Below, in pieces: positions 44,195 through 51,940 of a stretch of DNA of 64,000 bases. Both the position numbers and the translations under genes were made by a program. Numbering within the stretch: position 1 is the stretch's first letter; the number at the start of each line of letters is the position of its first letter. The notes under the pieces are model-generated. The model was not told where the DNA came from, did no database searches, and saw only the letters and a list, made by a program, of their open reading frames with translations. This stretch comes from Nafulsella turpanensis ZLM-10 (GTDB lineage: Bacteria > Bacteroidota > Bacteroidia > Cytophagales > Cyclobacteriaceae): the NCBI RefSeq assembly GCF_000346615.1, contig NZ_ANNU01000002.1, forward strand, positions 1-64,000, given 5' to 3'.

Positions 44195-44563
44195 TCAGCT
44201 GTTCCGTTCCGGCAGCCGGTCTTTCCCCAGCTGCCGGAGGGGAGAGTTCTGTTGCCGGTGCATTTCCAGCATCTTCCGGATGTCCTCTGCGTCATAAAAA
44301 AGAACACCACCGATTTTCGTAAAAGGTAAAGTGCCGTTAACCCGGAGGTTTTGCAGGGTGCCGGGAGAAATCCCCAGCAGCTTCCTCACCTCCGCGGATT
44401 TAAACCATTTCTTTACCGGCTCCTCGCTGCTTTGCCGGAAAAGCCTTCCGATTTCTGAAAGAAGCTCTGATTTAAAAGCCAGCAGATCTTCTGTGGTAAT
44501 TAACTGGTCCCTGTACAGCCGGCTTCCTGCCATTGGTACAGGGCTTGGGTTTTCTGTTGCCAT
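44195..44563 (-). CDS. Helix-turn-helix (excisionase/MerR-like) DNA-binding protein
   Basis: A 122-residue protein with an HTH_17-type domain at ~60-105: KKWFKSAEVRKLLGISPGTL, then QNLRVNGTLPFTKIGGVLFY and DAEDIRKMLEMH. The N-terminal part (LLAFKSELLSEIGRLFRQSS) is a helix. This is the standard small DNA-binding protein of Bacteroidota mobilisable and conjugative elements, usually near an integrase. Here the closest integrase is the truncated one at 48840, on the other side of the sigma/FecR cassette. It is thus a possible boundary of a former mobile island. Confidence 0.8.
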   Translation of the reverse strand: MATENPSPVPMAGSRLYRDQLITTEDLLAFKSELLSEIGRLFRQSSEEPVKKWFKSAEVRKLLGISPGTLQNLRVNGTLPFTKIGGVLFYDAEDIRKMLEMHRQQNSPLRQLGKDRLPERNS

Positions 44564-44684
44564 GACGAACTGATTTTAGGTAAAAGACTAAACTCGGCCC
44601 CTGCTGGGGCTAAGGCTGCTGGTTTTAAAGAGAAAGATCCGTTTATGTTTATCAGACTTTTGAAGGGGAAGCTCCGGGCCTGCA

Positions 44685-45647
44685 TCAGTGCTGAACCTTT
44701 AAGCGCTTATTCAATTGTAATGCCCCGCACTGAACACTCAGGGAATAAGTTCCTTCCGGCACACCTGCCAGTGGAAGGCGGGCAGGAAAAGCGGTTATTC
44801 TTTCTGATAGAACCACTTCTCCTTGTGGGGCAAGCAGCCGCACAAGCACAGGGGCAGGCAAATCGGTGACAAGCTCCTTATCTGCCTCTGAGCCTGCTGA
44901 AGAGGCAAAGCGCAGGTTTACCTCTGAAGTGGACGGATTGGGATAAGCCTCCAGCACCAGCCCGGACTGCCGGAAGAAAGTAATGGTTCCCCGTATAAGC
45001 TCATTGACGGAGCAGTTGATAAGCCGTAAATCATAAAAGTAGTTTCCTGCCGGCACATAACTCCCGCTTCCATAAAGGCGGCCATTCCAGCTGATTTCAC
45101 CTCCCCTTAGTCCCATCACCCCGTTAGACACCAGTCCGGAAGCAGAAAAAACCTGATTGCCCCAGTCGTCTATGATGGTAAGCCTGTATTCAAAAGCATT
45201 CAGCGGATCGGTACTCTTTTCCTCATCCATTACTTTCCACTGGTTTCCCTCAAAAAAAGCATTGGGTATAAAAAGCTGCAAAGAACCCTGCAGCAAGGGA
45301 CTCACCAGCAGGGACCTTTGCACATACTGCCCCGACACCAGATCTTCCACGGCTACCGTATAGGTGGTACCAACAGAAGGGCTTACGGTAATGGACGGCC
45401 CATTTCCCAGGTATACACTGGAGGCAGGGCTGGAGGACCAGAAATAAGCATAATTCCCCGACCCACCATTCACGGAGGCTGTCAGCTTTCTCGCATTACA
45501 GTTATTCAGGGAGTTATTCGTGGCGGACAAGGTGACGGAAAGGGTCTGTCCTTCAGCAGCTGTCAGCCAGCAACCTATCAGCAAAGCAGGCAATAATCTT
45601 CCTGCGGCCGTCAGAAACGGCCGGCATTTCCGGTAAAACTTTTTCAT
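44685..45647 (-). CDS. T9SS type A secreted protein in the sigma/FecR cassette
   Basis: A 320-residue exported protein with a signal peptide (LLPALLIGCWLTAAEGQ). Residues ~35-120 form a PKD/Ig-like domain (LTASVNGGSGNYAYFWSSSP, ITVSPSVGTTYTVAVED). Residues ~130-220 contain a gliding-associated-like section (YRLTIIDDWGNQVFSAS, GSYVPAGNYFYDLRLINC). The C-terminal ~90 residues look like a type A sorting domain: VLEAYPNPSTSEVNLRF, VLVRLLAPQGEVVLSE, GVPEGTYSLSVQCGALQLNK. It lies 29 bp after the STN/barrel gene on the same strand and is probably the effector of the cassette. Confidence 0.8.
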   Translation of the reverse strand: MKKFYRKCRPFLTAAGRLLPALLIGCWLTAAEGQTLSVTLSATNNSLNNCNARKLTASVNGGSGNYAYFWSSSPASSVYLGNGPSITVSPSVGTTYTVAVEDLVSGQYVQRSLLVSPLLQGSLQLFIPNAFFEGNQWKVMDEEKSTDPLNAFEYRLTIIDDWGNQVFSASGLVSNGVMGLRGGEISWNGRLYGSGSYVPAGNYFYDLRLINCSVNELIRGTITFFRQSGLVLEAYPNPSTSEVNLRFASSAGSEADKELVTDLPAPVLVRLLAPQGEVVLSERITAFPARLPLAGVPEGTYSLSVQCGALQLNKRLKVQH

Positions 45648-45676
45648 GGTTTATTTTTTAAAGTGAGACTATGAAT

Positions 45677-46816
45677 TTACAAGAGGAATACCAGGCCGGT
45701 ACGAAGACTGAGTTCCCGTATGCTTATCTGCTGGGTCCCTTCTTTCAGCTTGGGAACACAGTAACGGTAAGCCGTAGAAAAAGAAAAAGCCATCCTGCTG
45801 CCCAGTTTCCATCCCAGGCGAAAAGCCCCGCGCATTCCCCATAAAAAGGGCGAAAGGGTGTTTCCGTACATGGCGGTCGTGTTAAATACGCGGCCATCAT
45901 CCAGCCAGGTTTTTTCTTCTTTTGTCAGGAGCCAGCTCCCGTATAAACCGGCTGAACAGAACACCCTTCCCTGCTGGCCGAAGCTGAACACCTCTCTGCT
46001 CAGCCCCAGCGGAAGCTCCAGATAAGAAAGGCGCAAAGTGGTTCTTTCCGGCAGCCCAAGCGGCACTTCCGTCACCTGAAGCTGGTAGAGCACCGAAAGC
46101 CTCTTCAGGCGGCTCAAAAGCGCCAGCTCAGCTGCCCAGCGTCGGGAAAGAGAATAGTATCCGACGCAACCAAAGCTATAGTTCCAATCCGCGCTTATCC
46201 GTTGCTCAGTGGCATAATCGGAACGGAGGGATAACTGCAGAAAATCAAGGGCCATAAAAGGAGACAGCTTCAGATGACCCTCCTTTCTTTTCGCAGGCAG
46301 AGCAGAAGACAGCCATATGCGAACAGGAGCCACCGCCACTAGGGAGGGCTTTTCGGAAAAAGACATCCAGCCTTTCCTGCTCCCGGCCGGAAGGCTTATG
46401 GAATCAGGAAGTAACCTTCTCTCCTGGAAGGAAAGTGAGCGCTCCTGCTGTACTGCCGGTGCCTTTCTCCTGCCTGACCGTAAAGCCTGTTCCTCCCCTT
46501 CCTCTTCTATGCTGTCCGGCTTTCGCAGCACAATATATTCACCCACCTTTTTATAAGCCAGACCGGCTTTGCCCAGCAACAACTCCAAAAGCTGCCTTAA
46601 GGTGATGTCCTCTGCCTCTATGCTCCACTTTTTTTCCAACACTTCTCCCGTATCTCCGTAAGAGAACTGCAGCCGGTACTGCCTGCTCAGCTCTTCCAGA
46701 ATTGAAAGCAGGGGTACTTCTGTGAAGCGGATACTTACCCGCTCCTCCAGATCCTGAGCCGAAAGAGGTATCTCCAGGAGTAAAAATAACACAATGCCAG
46801 TCAGGAGCTTTTTCAT
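45677..46816 (-). CDS. STN-domain protein with C-terminal outer-membrane barrel
   Basis: A 379-residue exported protein (MKKLLTGIVLFLLLEIPLSA). Residues ~25-100 are an STN domain as in TonB-dependent transducers: VSIRFTEVPLLSILEELSRQ, LEKKWSIEAEDITLRQLLEL, LLGKAGLAYKKVGEYIVLR. A low-complexity linker rich in Glu, Arg and Ser follows (residues ~105-160). The C-terminal ~200 residues have amphipathic strands ending AFSFSTAYRYCVPKL and ELSLRTGLVFLL, which fits an 8- to 10-stranded barrel rather than a 22-stranded receptor. Its start overlaps the FecR gene by 4 bp. I infer a signal transducer that binds FecR through the STN domain. Confidence 0.8.
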   Translation of the reverse strand: MKKLLTGIVLFLLLEIPLSAQDLEERVSIRFTEVPLLSILEELSRQYRLQFSYGDTGEVLEKKWSIEAEDITLRQLLELLLGKAGLAYKKVGEYIVLRKPDSIEEEGEEQALRSGRRKAPAVQQERSLSFQERRLLPDSISLPAGSRKGWMSFSEKPSLVAVAPVRIWLSSALPAKRKEGHLKLSPFMALDFLQLSLRSDYATEQRISADWNYSFGCVGYYSLSRRWAAELALLSRLKRLSVLYQLQVTEVPLGLPERTTLRLSYLELPLGLSREVFSFGQQGRVFCSAGLYGSWLLTKEEKTWLDDGRVFNTTAMYGNTLSPFLWGMRGAFRLGWKLGSRMAFSFSTAYRYCVPKLKEGTQQISIRELSLRTGLVFLL

Positions 46817-47835
46817 GCCCCCCCTCCCTTACATCCTTTACCGGAAATTTTATAGCGCTTTTCTCCCAGTTCCTCTACCCGAAGGTCCAGACTATAGGAA
46901 ATAATTTCCAGCAACTCTTCCAGCGGAATATCCTGAAAGCTTCCTGTAAAACGGCAGTTCAGCAGGGCAGAACTACTGACCCTGAACCGGATACCGTAGT
47001 AGCTTTCCAGTACAGGCAGAACCTGCGATAAAGGGGTCCGGGCAAACATCAGCTCCCGGGTCTTCCAGGCCAGCAGGTTCGGCTGCTGTTCTCTGCCCAC
47101 CTCAGGAACTCCTCCCTGCACCCATTTCAGCTGCTCTCCCTCTTCCAGGGAATAAAACTGGTCCGCCAGCCCGACTTCCACCTGCCCCTCCAGGACGCTT
47201 ACCTTCAGGGGTTCTCCGGGATACGCACGGATGACAAAAGCGGTTCCTACTACTTTTACCCTGCCGGCTTCCAGATGAATGTAAAAGGGACGTCTGGCAT
47301 CAGACCTGATTTCAAAAAAGGCCTCACCGGAAAAGGATATGGCTCTTTTAGTGTCAAACTCCAGTAAAGACAGGGTGGAATGATGATTGGTGGTGATGAC
47401 GGAGCTATCCGGCAGTACAGCTTCCATCTGTCCCTCCCGCAGCCGGAAAGAAGCAGCCGCCATAGCTGTTTTCTCCCTGTCCTCCCAAAGAAAAACTGCC
47501 CCTGCGGATAAGAGCACCATCAACAGAACAGCGGAAGCTTTGGTCCAGAAAGAGCCGGATAAAGCGGGTAATATAAAACGGCTGCCCCTACTTTCTTCTT
47601 TGAGGTGCTGATGAAAGCGCCTGAGCTCCTGCTCCATTTCCTCCTCCCGAACCCTGAGGGGATGGCTTAAGGACTCCTTCCCCGCCAGCTCCCAGGTAAA
47701 ACGAATTTCCTCCCCAAGCTGCCGGTGCTCCTCCTTCTCCTCCAGCCATTGCTCCAGCTCCTGGGTTTCCTCTTCCGTCAGCTGCCCGCTAAGCTGCTTG
47801 TGGAGCAGGGCGATAAAGTAATCAGGTTTCTTCAT
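46813..47835 (-). CDS. FecR-family anti-sigma factor (DUF4974)
   Basis: A 340-residue inner-membrane protein. The N-terminal cytoplasmic domain (YFIALLHKQLSGQLTEEETQ, ELEQWLEEKEEHRQLGEEI) binds sigma. One membrane helix is at ~92-115 (ASAVLLMVLLSAGAVFLWED). The periplasmic FecR domain holds LPDSSVITTNHHSTLSLLEF, FSGEAFFEIRSDARRPFYIH, VKVVGTAFVIRAYPGEPLKV and SVLEGQVEVGL. The C-terminal DUF4974 domain is PLSQVLPVLESYYGIRFRVS and SYSLDLRVEELGEKRYKISG. It overlaps the STN/barrel gene by 4 bp and lies 120 bp after the sigma gene, as in a Fec-type regulatory cascade. Confidence 0.92.
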   Translation of the reverse strand: MKKPDYFIALLHKQLSGQLTEEETQELEQWLEEKEEHRQLGEEIRFTWELAGKESLSHPLRVREEEMEQELRRFHQHLKEESRGSRFILPALSGSFWTKASAVLLMVLLSAGAVFLWEDREKTAMAAASFRLREGQMEAVLPDSSVITTNHHSTLSLLEFDTKRAISFSGEAFFEIRSDARRPFYIHLEAGRVKVVGTAFVIRAYPGEPLKVSVLEGQVEVGLADQFYSLEEGEQLKWVQGGVPEVGREQQPNLLAWKTRELMFARTPLSQVLPVLESYYGIRFRVSSSALLNCRFTGSFQDIPLEELLEIISYSLDLRVEELGEKRYKISGKGCKGGGA

Positions 47836-47955
47836 GCAGTTTTAAATGGGAGGGTTCTCTAAACCTAATACACCTCAGCAAGCGCTTACCCTACCTTATC
47901 ATTAAAAATTTGCAGAAGAAAAGAAAGGCGGCAGAAAAAAATCCAGCAAAAACGA

Positions 47956-48537
47956 CTACCAGCAAAAGAGAAAAAGTCGCTTCAGGTAAGCCTCCAGCCC
48001 CTTCCTTAACTGCTTCAGTGCCCTGGCCATGTGTTTTTCTACCGCTTTCACGGATATATCCATATAAGCGGCAATCTCTTTATTACTCATCTGCTGATGT
48101 CTGCTCAGTTCGAAAGCTACCCTGCACTGAGGAGGAAGGCGGTGGATAAGCCGGAGGATGAATTGTTCCAGTTCTTTTTCTTCCAGTTTTTCACTGCTGA
48201 GGCCGGCTGAACTGGCATGGCGGCCGGCCTCCATTTTTTCCAGTGGAAGCATTTTTGTTTTCCCCTGGTCCCGCAGGTAGTTTAATGAACGGTTGATCAC
48301 CGCACGAAAAAGGTAGGCTTTGATAGGTTTACTAAAATGAAGGCTGGCTCTTTTTTCCCAGATGGCGATAAAAATGTCCTGGATAATGTCTTTTCCTGCC
48401 TCCCGGTTCTTCAATACCGTATAAGAAAGGCGTAGCATTTCCGCATAGTATTTCTTAAATAAAAAATCTATGGCCTGCGCATCGCCGGAGCTCAGCCTTC
48501 GCAGTAAAAAATCCTCGTCATCCAGCCATTCAGACAT
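47956..48537 (-). CDS. ECF RNA polymerase sigma factor (Bacteroidota sigma-70 type)
   Basis: A 193-residue ECF sigma factor. Region 2: DAQAIDFLFKKYYAEMLRLS, KDIIQDIFIAIWEKRASLHF, AYLFRAVINRSLNYLRDQ. Region 4: RLIHRLPPQCRVAFELSRHQ, MSNKEIAAYMDISVKAVEKH, MARALKQLRKGL. The region-2 and region-4 motifs match the RpoE-like sigma-70 factors found before FecR genes in this phylum. It is the first gene of the leftward cassette. It would bind the FecR protein and, once released, transcribe its own cassette. Confidence 0.93.
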   Translation of the reverse strand: MSEWLDDEDFLLRRLSSGDAQAIDFLFKKYYAEMLRLSYTVLKNREAGKDIIQDIFIAIWEKRASLHFSKPIKAYLFRAVINRSLNYLRDQGKTKMLPLEKMEAGRHASSAGLSSEKLEEKELEQFILRLIHRLPPQCRVAFELSRHQQMSNKEIAAYMDISVKAVEKHMARALKQLRKGLEAYLKRLFLFCW

Positions 48538-48839
48538 GATGAGTTATTTAAAGCCTTGCCTACCATCCTTTTTTTAAAGTTTTTAAAGGACAATATGGAC
48601 AAAGGATGATTATATAATAAACAATATATACATTTACATATTTAAAGTCAAGATTGCACGGCAAAAGCAGCCGGGAGCCGGACTGTTAAACGCAACACCC
48701 TATCTTAACCCAACTTTCTTAACCCGCCATTCCTGCTGATGATGAAGAAAATCAACAGAAGAGTGGAGGCGCGCTCAAATAAGTAAACGGCCACAGAAAA
48801 ATAGGCCCCGCCCCCCCTTCAGCCGGAACCGGCACCTTC
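48538..48839. other. Promoter region of the sigma cassette
   Basis: AT-rich near 48610-48650. No gene or repeat. It is the only non-coding stretch between the sigma gene and the truncated integrase. Confidence 0.5.
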
Positions 48840-49172
48840 CTAGGAATTCCACTGAACCGCCTGCAGCGCTTTTTTGACTGCTTCCTTGCGGACCTTGCCG
48901 TAAATCTGGGTAGTACGGATATTGCTATGGCCCAAAATCTGCTGAACCACTTCGTAGCTGAGCCCCATGTCCAGCAGCAGAGTGGCGCAGCTGTGGCGGG
49001 CCATATGGAAGGTCAGGTTCCGCTTCAGACCGGCCAGAAAGGCAAGCTGCTTCAGACAGCGGTTCACATACTGATTGCTGAGGTTCCCGAACAGCTCCTG
49101 CCCCTCTTTCTTCAGGTACTTTTTTACAATTTCTTCAGGCTTCCGGTTTAAGAGCAGGTAGATGGGAATCAA
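48840..49172 (-). pseudogene. Tyrosine recombinase, C-terminal fragment
   Basis: 110 residues of a phage-type integrase catalytic domain: KKEGQELFGNLSNQYVNRCL, LAGLKRNLTFHMARHSCATL, LSYEVVQQILGHSNIRTTQI and YGKVRKEAVKKAL. The H-x-x-R, second His and the Tyr are present. The first catalytic Arg, the N-terminal SAM-like domain and any normal start codon are missing; the frame starts only at a TTG (49172) after a stop at about 49185. It is therefore a broken gene. Confidence 0.8.
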
Positions 49173-49204
49173 GACATCTGTTTACCTGCTCCGGGAGTGG
49201 TGAC

Positions 49205-49327
49205 TCACCTCAATGCGACCCTCACCTCAATACGGCCTTCATCCCGCCCTTTTGGCTCCGGATAAATAACGGTATTAAACAAACTGTACACCTTTAGAAG
49301 CTCCTCCGTTAGCTGTTCAACTGTAGG
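49205..49327 (-). other. Short unidentified coding remnant
   Basis: One minus frame between two stops reads PTVEQLTEELLKVYSLF and then NTVIYPEPKGRDEGRIEVR. The composition is protein-like and it sits beside the broken integrase, so it may be a fragment from the same mobile element. I cannot name the family. Confidence 0.3.
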
Positions 49328-49410
49328 CTAAAACATGGCATTGCAGGTAAGCAGGGCGTTCCATTTCTTTTAGCAGGAACTGGTAACTTCCATTTATGCC
49401 CCGGGTCTCA

Positions 49411-50067
49411 CTACCTTTTACGCAGTTTGCCTAAGGCCTTCAGGTCAAAAATAATTTGTAAAGGCTTATCCCCCTTCCAGGCGCCAACATGAATGTGCGG
49501 CATCCATGCATAGCCGTTATTACCTACATGAGCTACATGCTGACCTGCCTCCACCCAATCTCCTTCTTTCACTTTAATATCCTGCACATGCCCATACACC
49601 ACCTTTACTCCATCACTTCTTTCAAACAGGATACTACTGGCCCGTCCATTTCCTTTCCTGCCCGGCTGATTCACCTGTTCATTTACAAATACCTTAATTA
49701 CTTTGCCTGAAAAAGGAGCCAGTACCTTCTGATTCCAGCCATACCAGTCTTCATTTGAGGTTCCGTCATTCTTATAAAATAAGGGGAAGCGTTTATCCGG
49801 CCCTCCTTCATACTGTACCACCATCACATCCTTTCCTAACTCGTCTCCCAGGGCACCTTTAAACTGTCCGTAGTGATGATCATTTGACTTAAATGGAAGT
49901 TCATAAACAGGATGGATGACAACACTTTCGATGGGCAGGTGGTCTTCTACTGATTTATCCGTAGTGCTTTCCTGTGCAAAGGAAGGCAATGAAGAAAGTA
50001 GAGACAACAGAAGAAACATGCCTGTTGAAAAAAAAGCAAAGCGAAAGTTTAAGAAGTGAGCGTTCAT
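49411..50067 (-). CDS. M23-family metallopeptidase
   Basis: A 218-residue exported protein with signal peptide ending LPSFAQ. The M23 fold covers ~55-205: NDHHYGQFKGALGDELGKD with the first His-Asp pair region, WNQKVLAPFSGKVIKVFVNE, GVKVVYGHVQDIKVKEGDWV (the YGH motif), GQHVAHVGNNGYAWMPHIHV (the H-x-H motif). Family members cleave peptidoglycan crosslinks or act as activators of other hydrolases. Unlike the lipoprotein at 5495, all zinc-site motifs look present here. It appears monocistronic. Confidence 0.85.
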   Translation of the reverse strand: MNAHFLNFRFAFFSTGMFLLLSLLSSLPSFAQESTTDKSVEDHLPIESVVIHPVYELPFKSNDHHYGQFKGALGDELGKDVMVVQYEGGPDKRFPLFYKNDGTSNEDWYGWNQKVLAPFSGKVIKVFVNEQVNQPGRKGNGRASSILFERSDGVKVVYGHVQDIKVKEGDWVEAGQHVAHVGNNGYAWMPHIHVGAWKGDKPLQIIFDLKALGKLRKR

Positions 50068-50258
50068 GTGGCTTTAAAGTTTAAGTAATACTTAATAATA
50101 AATTCAGCAAATAGCGGCTACCACTTTTTTTATCATCCTTTTGATATCCAGCCAGTGTAAAAGAGGCTGATGAGCCAGTTACCTCTACTGCTACAGATTG
50201 CCTGCCTCTATGCCACGGCTTTTGGACTCCTTCTCTTGAGCAAGATATCAATTCCTGC

Positions 50259-51026
50259 TTAAGCAGCTTTTACCTTTCTTAACCTGAAGTCAAGGTAGGC
50301 AAGTCCGGAAAAAAAGACAGCGTAGGCGATTGACTTCCACAAAATTAAAGATATAACAGCACTGTATTTTGAATATATCATCAGAATAGGATAGGCAAAC
50401 GGAAACTTGTCTACATGTTCCCATTTAACTTCAATCACCAGTACCGCAGCCAATATCCACAGCCCAAAACCGATAGCAATGGGCGTAACAGCGTTTTTAA
50501 ACCGCATACCTGCCCAGAACTGGATGGAGATAATGGCCAGACAAGCTGAGTAGGTCCGAAAATTAGCCACAATCAACTGATGCCAGTCAATGGAGTGATC
50601 AAAGAATTCAATAGCCGTTATCCTGTAATTCACAACTAGAGCCGACAGGAGCATCAAAAGATTATAGGCAGTAAAGAATAGAAGAACCAGCAAATGGACC
50701 GTCAGAAATTTTGAGAAAAAAATATGGGCAAAGGGCTGGGGGGAGCTCATCAGCTGTTTCCAGGTATTGTTCCGGTACTCGATCTGAGGAAGTAAAGTGC
50801 AGATCAGAATGATGAACATTGGTAAAATAAGGGTGCCCATGAATTCGATCCCGGCCTTAAAATGCAGGTTCCATGGATCTGCACTCAAAGCTTCTATGGC
50901 CTGAGGCGTAGCGGTATCAAAAACTAACAGCAGCGGGATAATGGCCGCAGCGAAAAGACAAACATATAAAGAAGCGGTTCGCTTACTTTTTAACAGTTCT
51001 GATCGAAAGGAAGTAAGCATATTCAT
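50259..51026 (-). CDS. ABC transporter permease (ABC-2 type)
   Basis: A 255-residue membrane protein with about six helices: TASLYVCLFAAAIIPLLLVF, FMGTLILPMFIILICTLLPQ, LTVHLLVLLFFTAYNLLMLL, ACLAIISIQFWAGMRF, PIAIGFGLWILAAVLVIEV, ILWKSIAYAVFFSGLAYLDF. The N-terminal ELLKSKRTA and the layout match the permeases of bacitracin/lantibiotic-type ABC exporters. Its start overlaps the ATPase gene by ATGA, so the two are translated together. Confidence 0.88.
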   Translation of the reverse strand: MNMLTSFRSELLKSKRTASLYVCLFAAAIIPLLLVFDTATPQAIEALSADPWNLHFKAGIEFMGTLILPMFIILICTLLPQIEYRNNTWKQLMSSPQPFAHIFFSKFLTVHLLVLLFFTAYNLLMLLSALVVNYRITAIEFFDHSIDWHQLIVANFRTYSACLAIISIQFWAGMRFKNAVTPIAIGFGLWILAAVLVIEVKWEHVDKFPFAYPILMIYSKYSAVISLILWKSIAYAVFFSGLAYLDFRLRKVKAA

Positions 51027-51940
51027 GAGTGGGTACTGGTCAGGTCCATAAATAATTGTTCAAGACTTCTTTCCTGAGGCTGCAGCAGGTATACCCCCAG
51101 CCTGTTTTTGGTAAGTAAGCTGTTGATAAGGGCTACTTCCTGATAATCCCTGAATGGTATTAAAAGACCTTCCATTGTTTTTTCAGGATGGTAATCCTTC
51201 AAAATATCCATGGCTGCTTCATTGTCTGAGCTGTGAATCTTTAACCTGGATTGCTTCTGCTGAAAAAGCCTGAGTTCTTCCAGTGAACCCTGAAACAGCA
51301 TTCTCCCTTTAAAAATAATACCAAGATGGCTCACCATTCTTTCTACCTCTGAAAGGAGGTGACTGGATATCAGCATGGTGATGCCTTCGTCCTTATTCAG
51401 CCTTTTAATCAGCTCCCGCAATTCAACGATCCCTCCTGGATCCAGTCCGTTGGTAGGCTCATCCAGAATCAGTAATTCAGGGCGGTGCAGAAGGGCCAAT
51501 GCAATCGCCAGACGCTGCTTCATGCCCAGAGAAAAGTTTCCAGCTTTTTTTGTGCCCGTATCCTCCAGTCCCACCAGCTTTAAAACCTCCCCAACCCTTT
51601 CTTTTTTCGCTCCATAGACAGAGCGGTAGACTTCCAGGTTTTCCCTTGCGGTGAGTTGTCGGTAGAGCGAGGGACTTTCAATCAGGGAACCTGTCCTCTT
51701 CAGAATGTTGAGCCTGTTTGCCTGAAACTCCTGACCGAAAATCTCTATGCTCCCCTTTTGCTTCTTCAGTAAGCCCAGGAGTAAACTCAGGGTGGTGGTT
51801 TTACCGGAACCATTGGGTCCCAGAAAGCCATACAGGTTTCCCTGTTCTACCTGCAGGTTGATATCAGATAAGATATTTTCCTCTCTGGAGTAGTGGTAAT
51901 GAAGCCCTGATATTCTGATGACAGCTGAATTTGGCATCAT
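51023..51940 (-). CDS. ABC transporter ATP-binding protein
   Basis: A 305-residue ATPase. Walker A is GFLGPNGSGKTTTLSLLLGL, the signature is NFSLGMKQRLAIALALL, Walker B is LLILDEPTNGLDPGG, and the switch His is in LISSHLLSEVE. The ~85-residue C-terminal extension is typical of the bacitracin-resistance/lantibiotic-immunity type. The overlap with both neighbours (4 bp each) places it in a translationally coupled set: serine hydrolase, ATPase, permease. Confidence 0.92.
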   Translation of the reverse strand: MMPNSAVIRISGLHYHYSREENILSDINLQVEQGNLYGFLGPNGSGKTTTLSLLLGLLKKQKGSIEIFGQEFQANRLNILKRTGSLIESPSLYRQLTARENLEVYRSVYGAKKERVGEVLKLVGLEDTGTKKAGNFSLGMKQRLAIALALLHRPELLILDEPTNGLDPGGIVELRELIKRLNKDEGITMLISSHLLSEVERMVSHLGIIFKGRMLFQGSLEELRLFQQKQSRLKIHSSDNEAAMDILKDYHPEKTMEGLLIPFRDYQEVALINSLLTKNRLGVYLLQPQERSLEQLFMDLTSTHS

